Of a DNA stretch of 64,000 nucleotides, positions 27,004-36,202 are shown piece by piece. A program made the translations under genes and the position numbers. The notes under the pieces were generated by a model that saw nothing but the letters and a program-made list of their open reading frames with translations, searched no databases and was not told the origin of the DNA. The number at the start of each line of letters is the position of its first letter. Positions within the stretch are counted from its first letter, which is position 1. Source of the DNA: Burkholderiales bacterium (GTDB lineage: Bacteria > Pseudomonadota > Gammaproteobacteria > Burkholderiales > Nitrosomonadaceae); the NCBI GenBank assembly GCA_024235795.1, contig JACKLR010000002.1, positions 434,001 to 498,000 of the forward strand, in the 5' to 3' direction.

Positions 27004-28528
27004 GTCGACCCTGAAAAAGGATATTTTGAGAAATTATCTACACAAAATTTCACCCAGGTATTCTTTATCTTGCCTGCAAACTTTTTCTTCAGGAATCTCC
27101 GGTGGCAGTGCTTATTTTTGCCTTATGTTTTGCTGCAAAAAACAGCCAAAAAATGGCCAACAGCCATTGTTTCAGATTCCAGGCGCAAGCAGCCATCAGC
27201 AGGTTGATCTGATCACCGATGGCGCCTTTTAAATAGTTTCTTGCCATTCGATAGTCCGATTTCAAGTGGCCGATGATGGGTTCAATCGCAGCACGTCTTC
27301 TGCATTGTTTTCGCTTCTTGTTTCTTTGGTAATGCGTGTCTCGTTTGAGCGCTTTTCCCGGTAGAATGATTTTCGTTCCGTTCACTTCGCTTTTGCCGCG
27401 GTAGCCACGGTCACACACTGCTTGTTTGACTGTTTTGCCACGCGATGTTTCAACATGCTTGAGTATTTCCGGCAACGTATGGCTGTCATGCTGGTTTTGT
27501 TCATGGCTGACAACACCGACGATGATATTGCTTCGCGCCGTACAGGCGATTGATGCCTTGCTGCCATATTCGTATTGTTTGTGGTCTTTTCCCTTGGCGA
27601 CACAGTAGACCTGCGGCTCATGTAATGAGTAGATTTTGTTTGTGTCTTTGGGTTGTTGTTTCAAAATACGCTCATACAGCAGAAAATCCTGTTGGTAGCA
27701 ATCAAACAAGCAGTACTGCGGCAGCTTCCTTCTGAGCTCCCGTATCAAAATGCCCGCAATGGTTCTGAGGCGCTTTAACGCACGCTTGGCCTTGGCTCTT
27801 TTCTTGACATGGCGGAAATGCCGGATGTCCAACCGTAATAATTTGACTTCCTTAACAAACGTGCGCCGTTGAAAAATACCATGCACTTTGGCTAGCTTGT
27901 TCAGACGATTAATAATTCTAATCGCAAGCTTGCTGTCTGTCGGATAGGTGATGTTCTTTTCCTGTACCGTGGTGTCAATATGAACCGCAGCTTCTAGCGC
28001 CGCTTTGCCATGCAAACCAACACTCATCCGAAATATCCGTTCAACACCTTCAGCGCCAATGCGCTTGCGAAAATGCACCAGCTCCGTACTGTGGCAAGGC
28101 AATTTCCGCTGGAATTCTTGCATGCCACAAAAAGCCTGGTAGTAGAGATTGCGCTTCCACTGCAATACCACCGACTCATCGCTCAAGTTCTCCAGTTGCT
28201 TGAGGATCAACAATCCAACCATCAGGCGAATGGGTTTGCTGGGCGCACCTATGTCCTCGGTGTAATGAATGCTAAACGCTTCGTCAAAGGTATGCGAGGG
28301 AATAACGGTTGATAGTTTGAGCAGCGGATCAGAGGGGTCAAGCTGTAACAACAGATCTGTTTCAAACAAACTGGGTTGATGAAAAGTTTTACTGGGTGTG
28401 AGCATCGATAAATCACCATTTCGACCAGAAACAAACGCTTATTTTAGCATTTTCTGGTCGATTTGAACAGCGTAAATCAATATATTTATGATTGATATCA
28501 AATACTTGGGAATATTTAAGGCTCGACT
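27004..28528 (-). mobile_element. IS5-family insertion sequence
   Basis: Imperfect terminal inverted repeats bracket the transposase: GTCGACCCTGAAAAA from 27004 and the reverse complement of GTCGAGCCTTAAATA ending at 28528 (12 of 15 identical). The flanks repeat taagta at 26998-27003 and 28529-28534 (ctaagta if the boundary base is shared). The element is about 1.5 kb. Exact ends could shift by one to three bases because the flank TA can be counted with the repeats. Confidence 0.8.
27089..28405 (-). CDS. IS5-family DDE transposase
   Basis: A 438-residue transposase. The N-terminal DUF772-like part (PSKPIRLMVGLLILKQLENL, YYQAFCGMQEFQRKLPC) is followed by the DDE domain: VHIDTTVQEKNITYPTDSKL, KASIACTARSNIIVGVVSHE, AVCDRGYRGKSEV, and RRRAAIEPIIGHLKSDYRM with the final Glu. 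It is intact and so potentially active. The C-terminal tail (LLAIFWLFFAAKHKAK) is common in this transposase group. Confidence 0.93.
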   Translation of the reverse strand: MLTPSKTFHQPSLFETDLLLQLDPSDPLLKLSTVIPSHTFDEAFSIHYTEDIGAPSKPIRLMVGLLILKQLENLSDESVVLQWKRNLYYQAFCGMQEFQRKLPCHSTELVHFRKRIGAEGVERIFRMSVGLHGKAALEAAVHIDTTVQEKNITYPTDSKLAIRIINRLNKLAKVHGIFQRRTFVKEVKLLRLDIRHFRHVKKRAKAKRALKRLRTIAGILIRELRRKLPQYCLFDCYQQDFLLYERILKQQPKDTNKIYSLHEPQVYCVAKGKDHKQYEYGSKASIACTARSNIIVGVVSHEQNQHDSHTLPEILKHVETSRGKTVKQAVCDRGYRGKSEVNGTKIILPGKALKRDTHYQRNKKRKQCRRRAAIEPIIGHLKSDYRMARNYLKGAIGDQINLLMAACAWNLKQWLLAIFWLFFAAKHKAKISTATGDS

Positions 28529-28598
28529 AAGTAAAACCATTACATTCGCTCGTGGTCACTTATTTGATCAATCTTAACTCAGCAAGTTATACTCATTC

Positions 28599-29393
28599 TT
28601 AACTTGCTAATAGCTTTGAAATGGCATGTGTAACTTTGTCTGGATGATAAGGTTTGAGGATGTAGCTTTTTGCTCCGGCTTGTGTCGCTTGAATAAATTT
28701 ATCTCGACTGGCGGTGGAGGTTACCATCACTGCCTTTATTGTCGGTGTTTGTTTGTGTATGATTTTTAATGCTTCCAGTCCATTCATTACGGGCATCTCG
28801 TAATCCAGGCAAACAATATCGGGACGATGTTCGCAAACTAATTCTATCGCCTGTTTACCGTCGCACGCTTCTGCAACTACTTCAACCCCCATGTGCGCCA
28901 GAATTGCTGACAATAAACGACGCAACGTTACGCTGTCATCCGCTACCACGGCAGTGGCACGCGAGGGTTTTTCTGCAAATGGATTGCGTTTTTTTTCGGC
29001 CACCAGTAGCAATCGCTGCGCATACGCAACTTTTTGCAGTGCCTTGATAATCTGTTCCTGAGTGAATGGTTTATGTAAAAATCCGGCCGAGCCGGCATCA
29101 GCTGCCGCATGTTCCAGTTTTTGGTCATTGCTTCCGGTAATCATGACAACTGCGATATGCGGATACACATCCTGAATCTTTTTAAGGAGAGAGAGTCCAT
29201 CAGTACCTGGTAAATAATAATCGAGGCAAATAATATGTGGCATCAAATGCTTGATTGAATTCAGCAATTTTGAGCCACTGCCCTGCTCGCCAACAACGTT
29301 ATAGCCATTTTCATTTAATAGAGTACGTAATACGCTGCGCACGGAAATTGAGTCGTCAACAATTAGAACACGTAATTTTTGATTGGATTGCAT
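28599..29393 (-). CDS. Tandem receiver-domain response regulator
   Basis: A 264-residue protein made of two CheY-like receivers and no output domain. The first (about 6-125) has VDDSISVR, phospho-acceptor in CLDYYLP, ITGS and KP; the second (about 145-264) has ADDSVTLRR, CLDYEMPVMNG, VTSTAS and LKPY. Both acidic pockets look complete, so both can probably be phosphorylated. No histidine kinase or chemotaxis gene is adjacent; the upstream side is a 277-bp gap and the downstream side an IS. Likely a phosphorelay or chemotaxis-type adaptor. Confidence 0.9.
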   Translation of the reverse strand: MQSNQKLRVLIVDDSISVRSVLRTLLNENGYNVVGEQGSGSKLLNSIKHLMPHIICLDYYLPGTDGLSLLKKIQDVYPHIAVVMITGSNDQKLEHAAADAGSAGFLHKPFTQEQIIKALQKVAYAQRLLLVAEKKRNPFAEKPSRATAVVADDSVTLRRLLSAILAHMGVEVVAEACDGKQAIELVCEHRPDIVCLDYEMPVMNGLEALKIIHKQTPTIKAVMVTSTASRDKFIQATQAGAKSYILKPYHPDKVTHAISKLLAS

Positions 29394-29670
29394 TATGGTT
29401 ATCTAAAGACTATCAATGATGTGTTCTTTACGACAAAATCTGTAGCAAATTTAATTCATCAAATGCACATGCATATAACTGGTTCAATTTGAAGAAAGTG
29501 AGGGTTAATAAGAGAGGGAGCCATACCGGGAGGAGTTGCCATTTATGCCCGTGTTTTGTTTTTGCTAAGACTCGCTTTAGTCCATTTAACCTATTAACGA
29601 TTGAATTTACAAAAACAAGAAGATTCAGGCTACCTTGCTCGTCTTCAGGAAGCGTGCGAGGCGCAAGTTA

Positions 29671-31002
29671 TCAGATCACAACAAAATCGACATATGTGAG
29701 GTTCAGTCCTGGTGATAACTGCGCAAATTGTACTGCTTCCGTTACGCTTGTGGCATCTGTATCATAATAAAGCGCACCGGATTCTGTATCATAGATGATC
29801 ATATCTGTTGCATCCCGGGCTTCAGTGCCTGTAGTGAATGCCGCAGCATTCAATCTGCCGCTGTTGAGCGCGCTAAAAATGGCATCATCAAGAATGATCT
29901 TGTCATACCCATGCTTGAAGTCGGTTATGACGTCAACCGCATCGGCAAAAGGTGCATCGAGTATAAAATAATCCCGTCCGGACCCACCGGTTAGTATGTC
30001 TGCATCTTCGCCGCCAAATAAGAAATCTGTCCCTCTGCCGCCTTTGATTACGTCATTTCCGGCTTTGCCAAACATGATATCATTGCCACGGAATCCAAGA
30101 ATTTCATCGTTGTTGGCCGTGCCGGTCAATCTGTCGGATCGTGATGTGCCGGTAATTGTGTTCAATTCCGGTGCCGGTTCTGGGATTGGTTCGGGAGCAG
30201 GTTCCGGAGTGGGTTGCGGTGCTGGATCGGGTTGTGGAGCCGGCTCGGGTTCTGGTTGGGGAGCAGGGTCGTTATTGCTGGCTGCCGGATCAATTAAATC
30301 CAGTTTCAGGTTATGGCTGTCGATGTTAACTACCTGACTGGTTGTAGAAATGCCAGTACCACCAGTGCCACCAAAGCTGACCGTATAATTTCCTGCTGTT
30401 AATTCCAGCGTATATCCGCCTGCCTGATTTGTTGAAGTTGTGCTCACCACACCAGTGGCGTTATTTTTGGCCGTGATGGTAATATTGCCGAGCCCTTCAT
30501 TGATATCATAAAACCGGTCGCCGTCCTGATCGTCGAAAGCAACCCCGGTCAGGAAAGCGTTTGATGCAGTACGGGCGAAATTTTGCGTTGCAAACGCACC
30601 TTCAAAATTTTGAAATTCACCGATTTCGAATCCGACACCGATTTCCCGAAAGGAATCATTCAGTATATTTGCACGATGACCTGAGGAATTCATGAGCATC
30701 GTATGTAGCTGTTGCACTTCGTCTGCCAGGCCGGTAGGTGCACGCGTACTCATCCACGCGATATTTTCACCCCAGGTCCATGAGCCTGAAAAATTATAAC
30801 CCGCGGCGGTCATTCGATCACCCGGACTGGACCCTCCGGCGCCCGTATGCGAAAAAGTATCCGTTGAAATCATCCACGAACTGTGAGTTTCGGACGATTC
30901 ATTCAGATCGCCGTTAAAAGCAAGTGGTTGAGCACCAGTTTTGCTGCGCTCGGCATTAATCAGTTCCAGCATAAGTTGTTCGTAAATATTTGCCTGTGAC
31001 AT
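29671..31002 (-). CDS. Secreted CAP-domain RTX protein
   Basis: A 443-residue exoprotein without an N-terminal signal peptide. Residues 1-145 form a CAP/SCP domain (LELINAERSKTGAQPLAFN, HSSWM, WTWGENIAW, NSSGHRANILN, REIGVGFE). About 150-235 is an SdrD-like beta domain (AFDDQDGDRFYDINEGLGNI). A proline-glutamate-rich linker of PEPAPQP-type repeats spans about 240-285. RTX calcium-binding nonapeptides follow (LGFRGNDIMFGKAGNDVIKG), then a C-terminal type I secretion signal region ending LNLTYVDFVVI. It is predicted to be exported by an ABC type I system that is not in the window. The activity of the CAP domain is unknown. Confidence 0.9.
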   Translation of the reverse strand: MSQANIYEQLMLELINAERSKTGAQPLAFNGDLNESSETHSSWMISTDTFSHTGAGGSSPGDRMTAAGYNFSGSWTWGENIAWMSTRAPTGLADEVQQLHTMLMNSSGHRANILNDSFREIGVGFEIGEFQNFEGAFATQNFARTASNAFLTGVAFDDQDGDRFYDINEGLGNITITAKNNATGVVSTTSTNQAGGYTLELTAGNYTVSFGGTGGTGISTTSQVVNIDSHNLKLDLIDPAASNNDPAPQPEPEPAPQPDPAPQPTPEPAPEPIPEPAPELNTITGTSRSDRLTGTANNDEILGFRGNDIMFGKAGNDVIKGGRGTDFLFGGEDADILTGGSGRDYFILDAPFADAVDVITDFKHGYDKIILDDAIFSALNSGRLNAAAFTTGTEARDATDMIIYDTESGALYYDTDATSVTEAVQFAQLSPGLNLTYVDFVVI

Positions 31003-31294
31003 AAAATAAATTTACTCCTGCCTAAATTTATGGATGGTCTTTAAAGGTAGATTTTTTAACAAGAAAAGTTGTGTGACTTATCTGTAAAACAAATTGACGT
31101 CATTTTCCAAGGTGATTCTTTGATACGTTGGTTATGACTTTTAATAAATCGCTCATACCAATAAAATTAGCAAATTTCATGCCAGACTGATTAATTCTAT
31201 AAAACAGAGTGTTAAGCGAGCAACAGTGGCCTGAGTGTCGCTTATTTTTGTATAAATGACCCCGCTTTTTACAACACTATGAATAATAAATGTT
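31003..31294. other. Non-coding stretch upstream of the CAP-RTX gene
   Basis: No open frame or known fragment is seen in these roughly 290 bp; the CAP-RTX promoter should lie at the left end. It leads into the repeat and fragment region to the right. Confidence 0.5.
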
Positions 31295-31328
31295 TTTGTT
31301 GTCGCAAATCAGAGACAACGGGTATTGC
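31295..31328. repeat. 34-bp hairpin repeat, copy 1
   Basis: Begins tttgttgtcgcaaatcagag and ends ggtattgc. It contains the inverted pair GTTGTC/GACAAC around a 10-base loop. It is 29/34 identical in direct orientation to the copy at 31409-31442. Confidence 0.75.
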
Positions 31329-31408
31329 GGATCGACAAAATTTGTTACAGTGAATGAATGACGTGAGCATTCATGTATATGAGCATATCGTTTTTTTAGT
31401 ACAATGCA

Positions 31409-31442
31409 TTTGTTGTCGTAAATCAGATACAACAGGTGTTGC
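31409..31442. repeat. 34-bp hairpin repeat, copy 2
   Basis: Begins tttgttgtcgtaaatcagat and ends ggtgttgc. The stem is preserved except for its closing base (GTTGT/ACAAC). It lies 80 bp from copy 1 in the same orientation. Confidence 0.75.
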
Positions 31443-31515
31443 TGTCAAAAAATACCCAAAAAGTACTTCCAAAATTCAAACCGGATGAAAGCGCTCGATG
31501 GTACATCTGTAGTAC

Positions 31516-31674
31516 TTGATGCGTCTGGAAACGGTCACAAACTCGGGCACCAGTATCGGCCCTCTTGCCTATAATGCACATGGATTGCGTACAACTAAGC
31601 CGACGCCAAGCGGAACCACGGTCTCTTGCTAAGATCTGAATAGTCAGTTGATTGCCGAAACTACAGTTGTTGGC
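31516..31674 (+). pseudogene. RHS-repeat protein fragment
   Basis: The frame from 31516 reads NSGTSIGPLAYNAHGLRTTK, PTPSGTTVSC, stop, DLNSQLIAETTVVG. The YNAHGLRTTKxTPSGTT ... DLNSQLIAET pattern is that of YD/RHS repeats. An in-frame TAA sits in the middle, where functional copies usually read YDLNGQLIAE. No RHS core or toxin end is found nearby, so this is a decayed fragment of a larger gene. Confidence 0.65.
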
Positions 31675-31886
31675 GCATTTTCAAGAAGACGTACAACAGC
31701 ACTGAAACGCTACACACAATTTGGGGCCAAGGGATAGCACAGATATCCATCTGGCGGCATTTAAGCCGGAAAGTGTTTCTAGGCGACGATCAATTTGTCC
31801 AGAAAATGCAAAAAAAGGTTAACGGTCTATCCTGAAGATGAGAATATATCTAAAGCCCGGCGCCATCCGCCTGCGCTGCCTCTAAG

Positions 31887-32045
31887 TCCATAGCCAAATC
31901 TTACCCCGGTCGGGAAGAAGCCATAGCGGCAATACACGCGACCGGCGAATACAGTTATTCACAAATCGCGGCTTTTTATAATCTGCATTTCACGATTGTC
32001 GGAAAAGTCGTTCGGTTGGCAAAAGAAAAAAACAGGAAAACATAA
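31887..32045 (+). pseudogene. C-terminal fragment of a REP-associated (Y1) transposase
   Basis: A 52-codon open stretch to a TAA contains REEAIAAIHATGEYSYSQIA and AFYNLHFTIVGKVVRLAKEK, a helix-turn-helix tail like that ending many REP-associated tyrosine transposases. The catalytic HUH and Tyr part is not present upstream. Family assignment is by pattern recall only. Confidence 0.5.
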
Positions 32046-32141
32046 GGCCTTTTTGGCTTGTTCAGGTTTGCAGGACTTTTGTTGCGATTCGTTTTGCATT
32101 AACCTTTGTCCATAAGAACAACAAGTGTGGAGTATTAATCT

Positions 32142-32384
32142 ATGTCAGAACAGCAGAATGAGCTGCAGCAAAAAACGCTGCTGAACAATCTGATAAATAA
32201 GCGTACTACGTTTAATTCGATCATCATTGTGGTGGCAATCATCATGCTGTGGCGCGGTGTCTGGGGTCTGTTGGATCTTTATCTTTTTCCCGGAGTGCCG
32301 ACTTTAAGCTATCTGGTTTCAATCGCAATAAGTTTATTGGTGTTGTATCTGAATGATTTTCATCTGGACAACCTCAAAAGATAG
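32142..32384 (+). CDS. Small two-helix membrane protein, unknown function
   Basis: An 80-residue protein with a charged N-terminus (EQQNELQQKTLLNNLINKRT) and two hydrophobic helices (FNSIIIVVAIIMLWRGVWGLLDLY and LSYLVSIAISLLVLYL). A ggag site lies about 10 bp before the ATG. No family name can be assigned with confidence. It is followed by a cupin gene 63 bp downstream on the same strand, perhaps co-transcribed. Confidence 0.65.
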   Translation: MSEQQNELQQKTLLNNLINKRTTFNSIIIVVAIIMLWRGVWGLLDLYLFPGVPTLSYLVSIAISLLVLYLNDFHLDNLKR

Positions 32385-32447
32385 ACCGGTAACAGTTGAT
32401 GTATTATTTGAAAAATTTCCGACAGGCATACGAAGGAGGAATTGTAA

Positions 32448-32870
32448 TTGACAACGGACAAACAAAAGATACAAGCGGTCCAAGCAATCCGGCCGGATCA
32501 GGAAGTGACGACTTTGCAAAAATTGCCGTATTTTCTCGGCATTTCCGGGCAGACCGTTGGCGCCACAGGGCTATCAATGCATGTTGTCGTTATACCTCCG
32601 GGCGCAAAAGCTGAACCGCATATTCATGTGGGTTACGAAACCGGCATATACGTTCTGGAAGGCGAAGTTCTCACGCGATGGGGAACGAATCTTGAGAATC
32701 AAGTCGTTAGTACGAGCGGTGAGTTTTTGTTTGTTCCGCCGGATGTTCCCCATGACGCCACGAATCTGAGCCAATCCAAACCCGCGCGCGCCATCGTTGC
32801 CCGTAACGATCCTGCCGAACAGGATAAAGTAGTGGCATACACAGTGCCATACAGTGTGACAGGCAAATAA
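32448..32870 (+). CDS. Cupin-domain protein
   Basis: A 140-residue single-domain cupin. Metal-binding motif 1 is visible as PGAKAEPHIHVGYETGIYVLEG (histidines in HIH plus Glu) and motif 2 as FVPPDVPHDATN. Substrate unknown; cupins of this type are often small dioxygenase- or isomerase-like proteins. The start is TTG, supported by a near-perfect Shine-Dalgarno aaggagga at 32432-32439, eight bases upstream; there is no nearby ATG in frame. Confidence 0.85.
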   Translation: MTTDKQKIQAVQAIRPDQEVTTLQKLPYFLGISGQTVGATGLSMHVVVIPPGAKAEPHIHVGYETGIYVLEGEVLTRWGTNLENQVVSTSGEFLFVPPDVPHDATNLSQSKPARAIVARNDPAEQDKVVAYTVPYSVTGK

Positions 32871-33032
32871 TCGTATTTTAGCTTGAATGATAATAATCTG
32901 AAGTCATTGCACATACTGTCAAGACAGACGGACAACAACTATTTTTATTTTCAGATTGTGTAGCAATAGCAGTGAAGAATAAAACTCTGCTAAAATATCG
33001 GATTCTATAAGTGTCATGCAAGGGAAAAATTA

Positions 33033-33356
33033 ATGGCTTATGTAGTAACTGAAAATTGTATTAAATGCAAATACACGGATTGTGTTGATGTTTGCCCGGT
33101 TGACTGTTTCCGTGAAGGCCCCAATTTTCTGGTGATTGATCCGGATGAATGTATCGATTGCACATTATGTGTTGCAGAATGCCCGGTGGAAGCGATTTAC
33201 GCGGAAGATGACGTGCCTGATTCGCAGACCGAGTTCATTGCCTTGAATGCGGAACTGTCAAAAGAGTGGCGGCCGATAATTGAAAAGAAAGATCCATTGG
33301 CTGATGCGGATGAATGGGCTGGTGTCACAGAAAAGCGGGATCAATTGTTGCGTTAG
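33033..33356 (+). CDS. fdxA: Seven-iron ferredoxin
   Basis: A 107-residue electron carrier with one 3Fe-4S and one 4Fe-4S cluster. The N-terminal MAYVVTENCIKCKYTDCVDV region and the second set (DECIDCTLCVAECPVEAIYA) give the cysteine pattern of FdxA ferredoxins, followed by the usual C-terminal extension (FIALNAELSKEW). It is monocistronic or read into the AddB-like gene, 29 bp downstream. The redox partner is unknown. Confidence 0.95.
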   Translation: MAYVVTENCIKCKYTDCVDVCPVDCFREGPNFLVIDPDECIDCTLCVAECPVEAIYAEDDVPDSQTEFIALNAELSKEWRPIIEKKDPLADADEWAGVTEKRDQLLR

Positions 33357-33385
33357 CCTGAGTTGCGGTACTGAAGAGACCCTTT

Positions 33386-36202
33386 ATGCCGCATGACAAA
33401 AATCAATTTCAGCAACTCCCATTCAGCAAACTTTTTAAGCGTCTGGATGCCAGTGAATCGGCAGCAACAAATACGGCAACGGTTGTAACCCCCAGCCGAA
33501 GACTTGCCCGGGCGCTTAAAGATAGTTTCAACCAGTACCAAACCGATCAGCAAAAGGAAGTCTGGCATACAGCAGATATCCTTCCATTCACATCATTTCT
33601 TGAACGTACATATCTGGAAGCACTTTATTCCAGTCTAGAAATTCCCCTGTTATTAACTTCCACTCAGGCGCATTTGTTGTGGCAAGAAATAATCCGGTCT
33701 TCCGAGGTGGGGAAAGGGTTGTTAAATATCACGCAGACAGCACGCCTTGCTTATGAGGCCTGGCAGTTGTTGCATGCATGGCAGTTGTCATCAGAAATCA
33801 AAAATGCTTTTCCGGATAAAGACTGCAGTGTTTTTCTCGCGTGGGCAGACAGCTATAAAGCGTTTCTGGCAAAGAATCATCAGATGGATCCAGCGTGTCT
33901 TGCAGACATAATTGCAGATTTGTATGACAAGACACCCATCAAGAAACCAGGCTTTTTGTATTGTTATGGTTTTGAGATTCTGACACCACAACAAATTACT
34001 TTTTTACATAGACTCCAGGCGTCTGGGTGTGAGGTCATAAGCGTGCAGTCTCCGGCTATATCCCAGGGGCGATCAAGTGAGGCAGCTTGTAAACCCAGTC
34101 GACTTGGTTGCGTTGATCGTTTTGAGGAAATATTCCGGGCAGCGTTATGGGCAAGATCACGTCTAGAAGCGCACCCAACTGCGTCGATTGCCGTAGTGGT
34201 ACCTGCCTTGGTAAAGAATCGAAACGCTGTGCGGCGCATTTTTGGTGAGGTGATGCAACCAGATGTTCATGCAGCGTTGCCGCAAGTACAATCGTCACAA
34301 CAGCATCGACCATTCAATATTTCACTGGGTTTGCCGCTCAGTGCTTATCCGTTGGTTGATACCGCTTTATCGGTTCTGGAATTGATAACGCAAGGACTGA
34401 CTTATAACCATGCAGGTGATTTGTTGCGTTCTCCTTTTCTGGGCGGCGGTGAGTCAGAAATGATTCAACGCGCCTTGCTGGTCATGCGAATGAGACCGAA
34501 TACGCCGCCATTTGTCACGCTGGCGCAACTGGTAACACTTGTGCATCAGTTTAACCGTGAAGGCAATCATAATAACGAAAGCCGTGAGATTCGAAGTCCG
34601 GTCCTTGCCAACAATTTATCTGCGCTGCTTTCTTGTTGTCAGCATGATTTTCCACGTCACAGTCACCATGCAGTTTATGCACAACACTTTTCGCATGTGT
34701 TGCAGATTATTGGGTTTCCCGGAGAAAGAACACTCGATTCTACCGAGTATCAGACGTTAAAAAAATGGCATGAGGTCGTTGCCGATTTTGCAGCTCTGGA
34801 TTGTGTAATCGCTACAACACATTTTGCTGACGCTGTAAGCAGACTGAAATATATGGCCGCCAGTACATTGTTCCAGCCGGAAACACCGCGTGTGCCCATA
34901 CAAGTACTGGATGTAAAGGAAGCGGCGGGCATGGTGTTTGATCATTTATGGGTCATGGGATTGTCGGATGAACAGTGGCCAATTCAACCGCGTCCGAATC
35001 CTTTTCTGCCATATGGTGTTCAGAAGAACGCACGCATTCCAATGGGTTCAATAACTGAAGCATTTAAGCATTCACGCCAATTAACAGACGGCTGGTTGTC
35101 CAGCGCAAATGAAGTTGTCTTGAGTTATCCCCGATTTGGGGATGGTCCTGATGCGCAGGAAATAATGCCCAGTCCCATGATCAGGGCAATTCCAGATGGT
35201 GCTTTCGATTTGCCGCAGTTTAAAAAACATAGTGATTTAATTGTCGAGGCAGCATGTCTTGAACGCATTATGGACAATCATGTAACACCTGTGACCGAAC
35301 AAGCGGTCACAGGCGGTGTTGCGGTCATAAAGGATTATGCGGCATGCCCGTTTCTTGCCTGGGCGCGTCATCGTATGAAGGTAAAAGACAAAGAAGAGCC
35401 GCATACGGGGCTCAATGCCGCGGAACGTGGAAAACTGATGCATCGTGCTTTGTGTTTGATATGGCGGCAACTGAAAACGAAAGACGCGCTCGATACGATG
35501 CCGCGCGTTGAGGTGGAGGAAATATTGACATCTGCAGTAGACCAGGCGATTTCAGAGATTAAAGGATCGCGGTCTTTTGCATTATCAGAACGTTTTGCCG
35601 CTATAGAGCACCGACGCCTTAAACACTTGATGTTGGCATGGTTTGATGAAGAAAAAAAACGTGACAACTTTAGTGTTATTGCGACAGAGGAAAGTCACAC
35701 GATTCAGATCGGTGAATTGAAATTACAGGGTCGGCTGGACCGGCTTGATCGGTTGCAAAACGGGCAACTGCTCATTATTGACTACAAAACGCGCAAATTC
35801 AAAATTGAAACGATGCTGGGTGAACGTCCCGATGAACCGCAATTGCCGTTGTACCTTGTGATGATCGAATCGATTGCGTTGAATGCGGCGGGTATTGCAT
35901 TTGCGTCGATAAAAAAGGGGCAAATGGGTTTTTCAGCAATTCTCAGCGAACCGAATATATTGCCGGGCGAGCGTGCGTTTAACCAGACAAAATCGTGCAC
36001 ACATTTCCAGACATGGAAAGAACTTGTCGCAACATGGAAACAGGATTTGACGCAGCTTGCTTCAGGCTTTTTAAGTGGTGATTCCAGCGTGCTGCCAAAA
36101 CATTATCCGTTAACCTGCCAGTATTGTGAAATGCAATCATTTTGCCGTATTCATGAGCGTCTCAGGTATGTCACCGAAGATCAGGACATTGAAAATGACT
36201 GA
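33386..36202 (+). CDS. AddB-like PD-(D/E)XK nuclease of a DNA repair helicase-nuclease
   Basis: A 938-residue protein with an inactivated helicase-like N-terminal region and a C-terminal RecB-type nuclease. The nuclease motif is LLIIDYKTRKFK near residue 790. Iron-sulfur cysteines as in AddB are visible: one in YAACPFLAWARHRMK (about 655) and the cluster CQYCEMQSFC near 915-924. It overlaps the AddA-like gene by 8 bp, so the two are co-translated. Together they should process double-strand breaks in place of RecBCD. It resembles the 'probable DNA repair protein' family of betaproteobacteria rather than Bacillus AddB itself. Confidence 0.88.
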   Translation: MPHDKNQFQQLPFSKLFKRLDASESAATNTATVVTPSRRLARALKDSFNQYQTDQQKEVWHTADILPFTSFLERTYLEALYSSLEIPLLLTSTQAHLLWQEIIRSSEVGKGLLNITQTARLAYEAWQLLHAWQLSSEIKNAFPDKDCSVFLAWADSYKAFLAKNHQMDPACLADIIADLYDKTPIKKPGFLYCYGFEILTPQQITFLHRLQASGCEVISVQSPAISQGRSSEAACKPSRLGCVDRFEEIFRAALWARSRLEAHPTASIAVVVPALVKNRNAVRRIFGEVMQPDVHAALPQVQSSQQHRPFNISLGLPLSAYPLVDTALSVLELITQGLTYNHAGDLLRSPFLGGGESEMIQRALLVMRMRPNTPPFVTLAQLVTLVHQFNREGNHNNESREIRSPVLANNLSALLSCCQHDFPRHSHHAVYAQHFSHVLQIIGFPGERTLDSTEYQTLKKWHEVVADFAALDCVIATTHFADAVSRLKYMAASTLFQPETPRVPIQVLDVKEAAGMVFDHLWVMGLSDEQWPIQPRPNPFLPYGVQKNARIPMGSITEAFKHSRQLTDGWLSSANEVVLSYPRFGDGPDAQEIMPSPMIRAIPDGAFDLPQFKKHSDLIVEAACLERIMDNHVTPVTEQAVTGGVAVIKDYAACPFLAWARHRMKVKDKEEPHTGLNAAERGKLMHRALCLIWRQLKTKDALDTMPRVEVEEILTSAVDQAISEIKGSRSFALSERFAAIEHRRLKHLMLAWFDEEKKRDNFSVIATEESHTIQIGELKLQGRLDRLDRLQNGQLLIIDYKTRKFKIETMLGERPDEPQLPLYLVMIESIALNAAGIAFASIKKGQMGFSAILSEPNILPGERAFNQTKSCTHFQTWKELVATWKQDLTQLASGFLSGDSSVLPKHYPLTCQYCEMQSFCRIHERLRYVTEDQDIEND

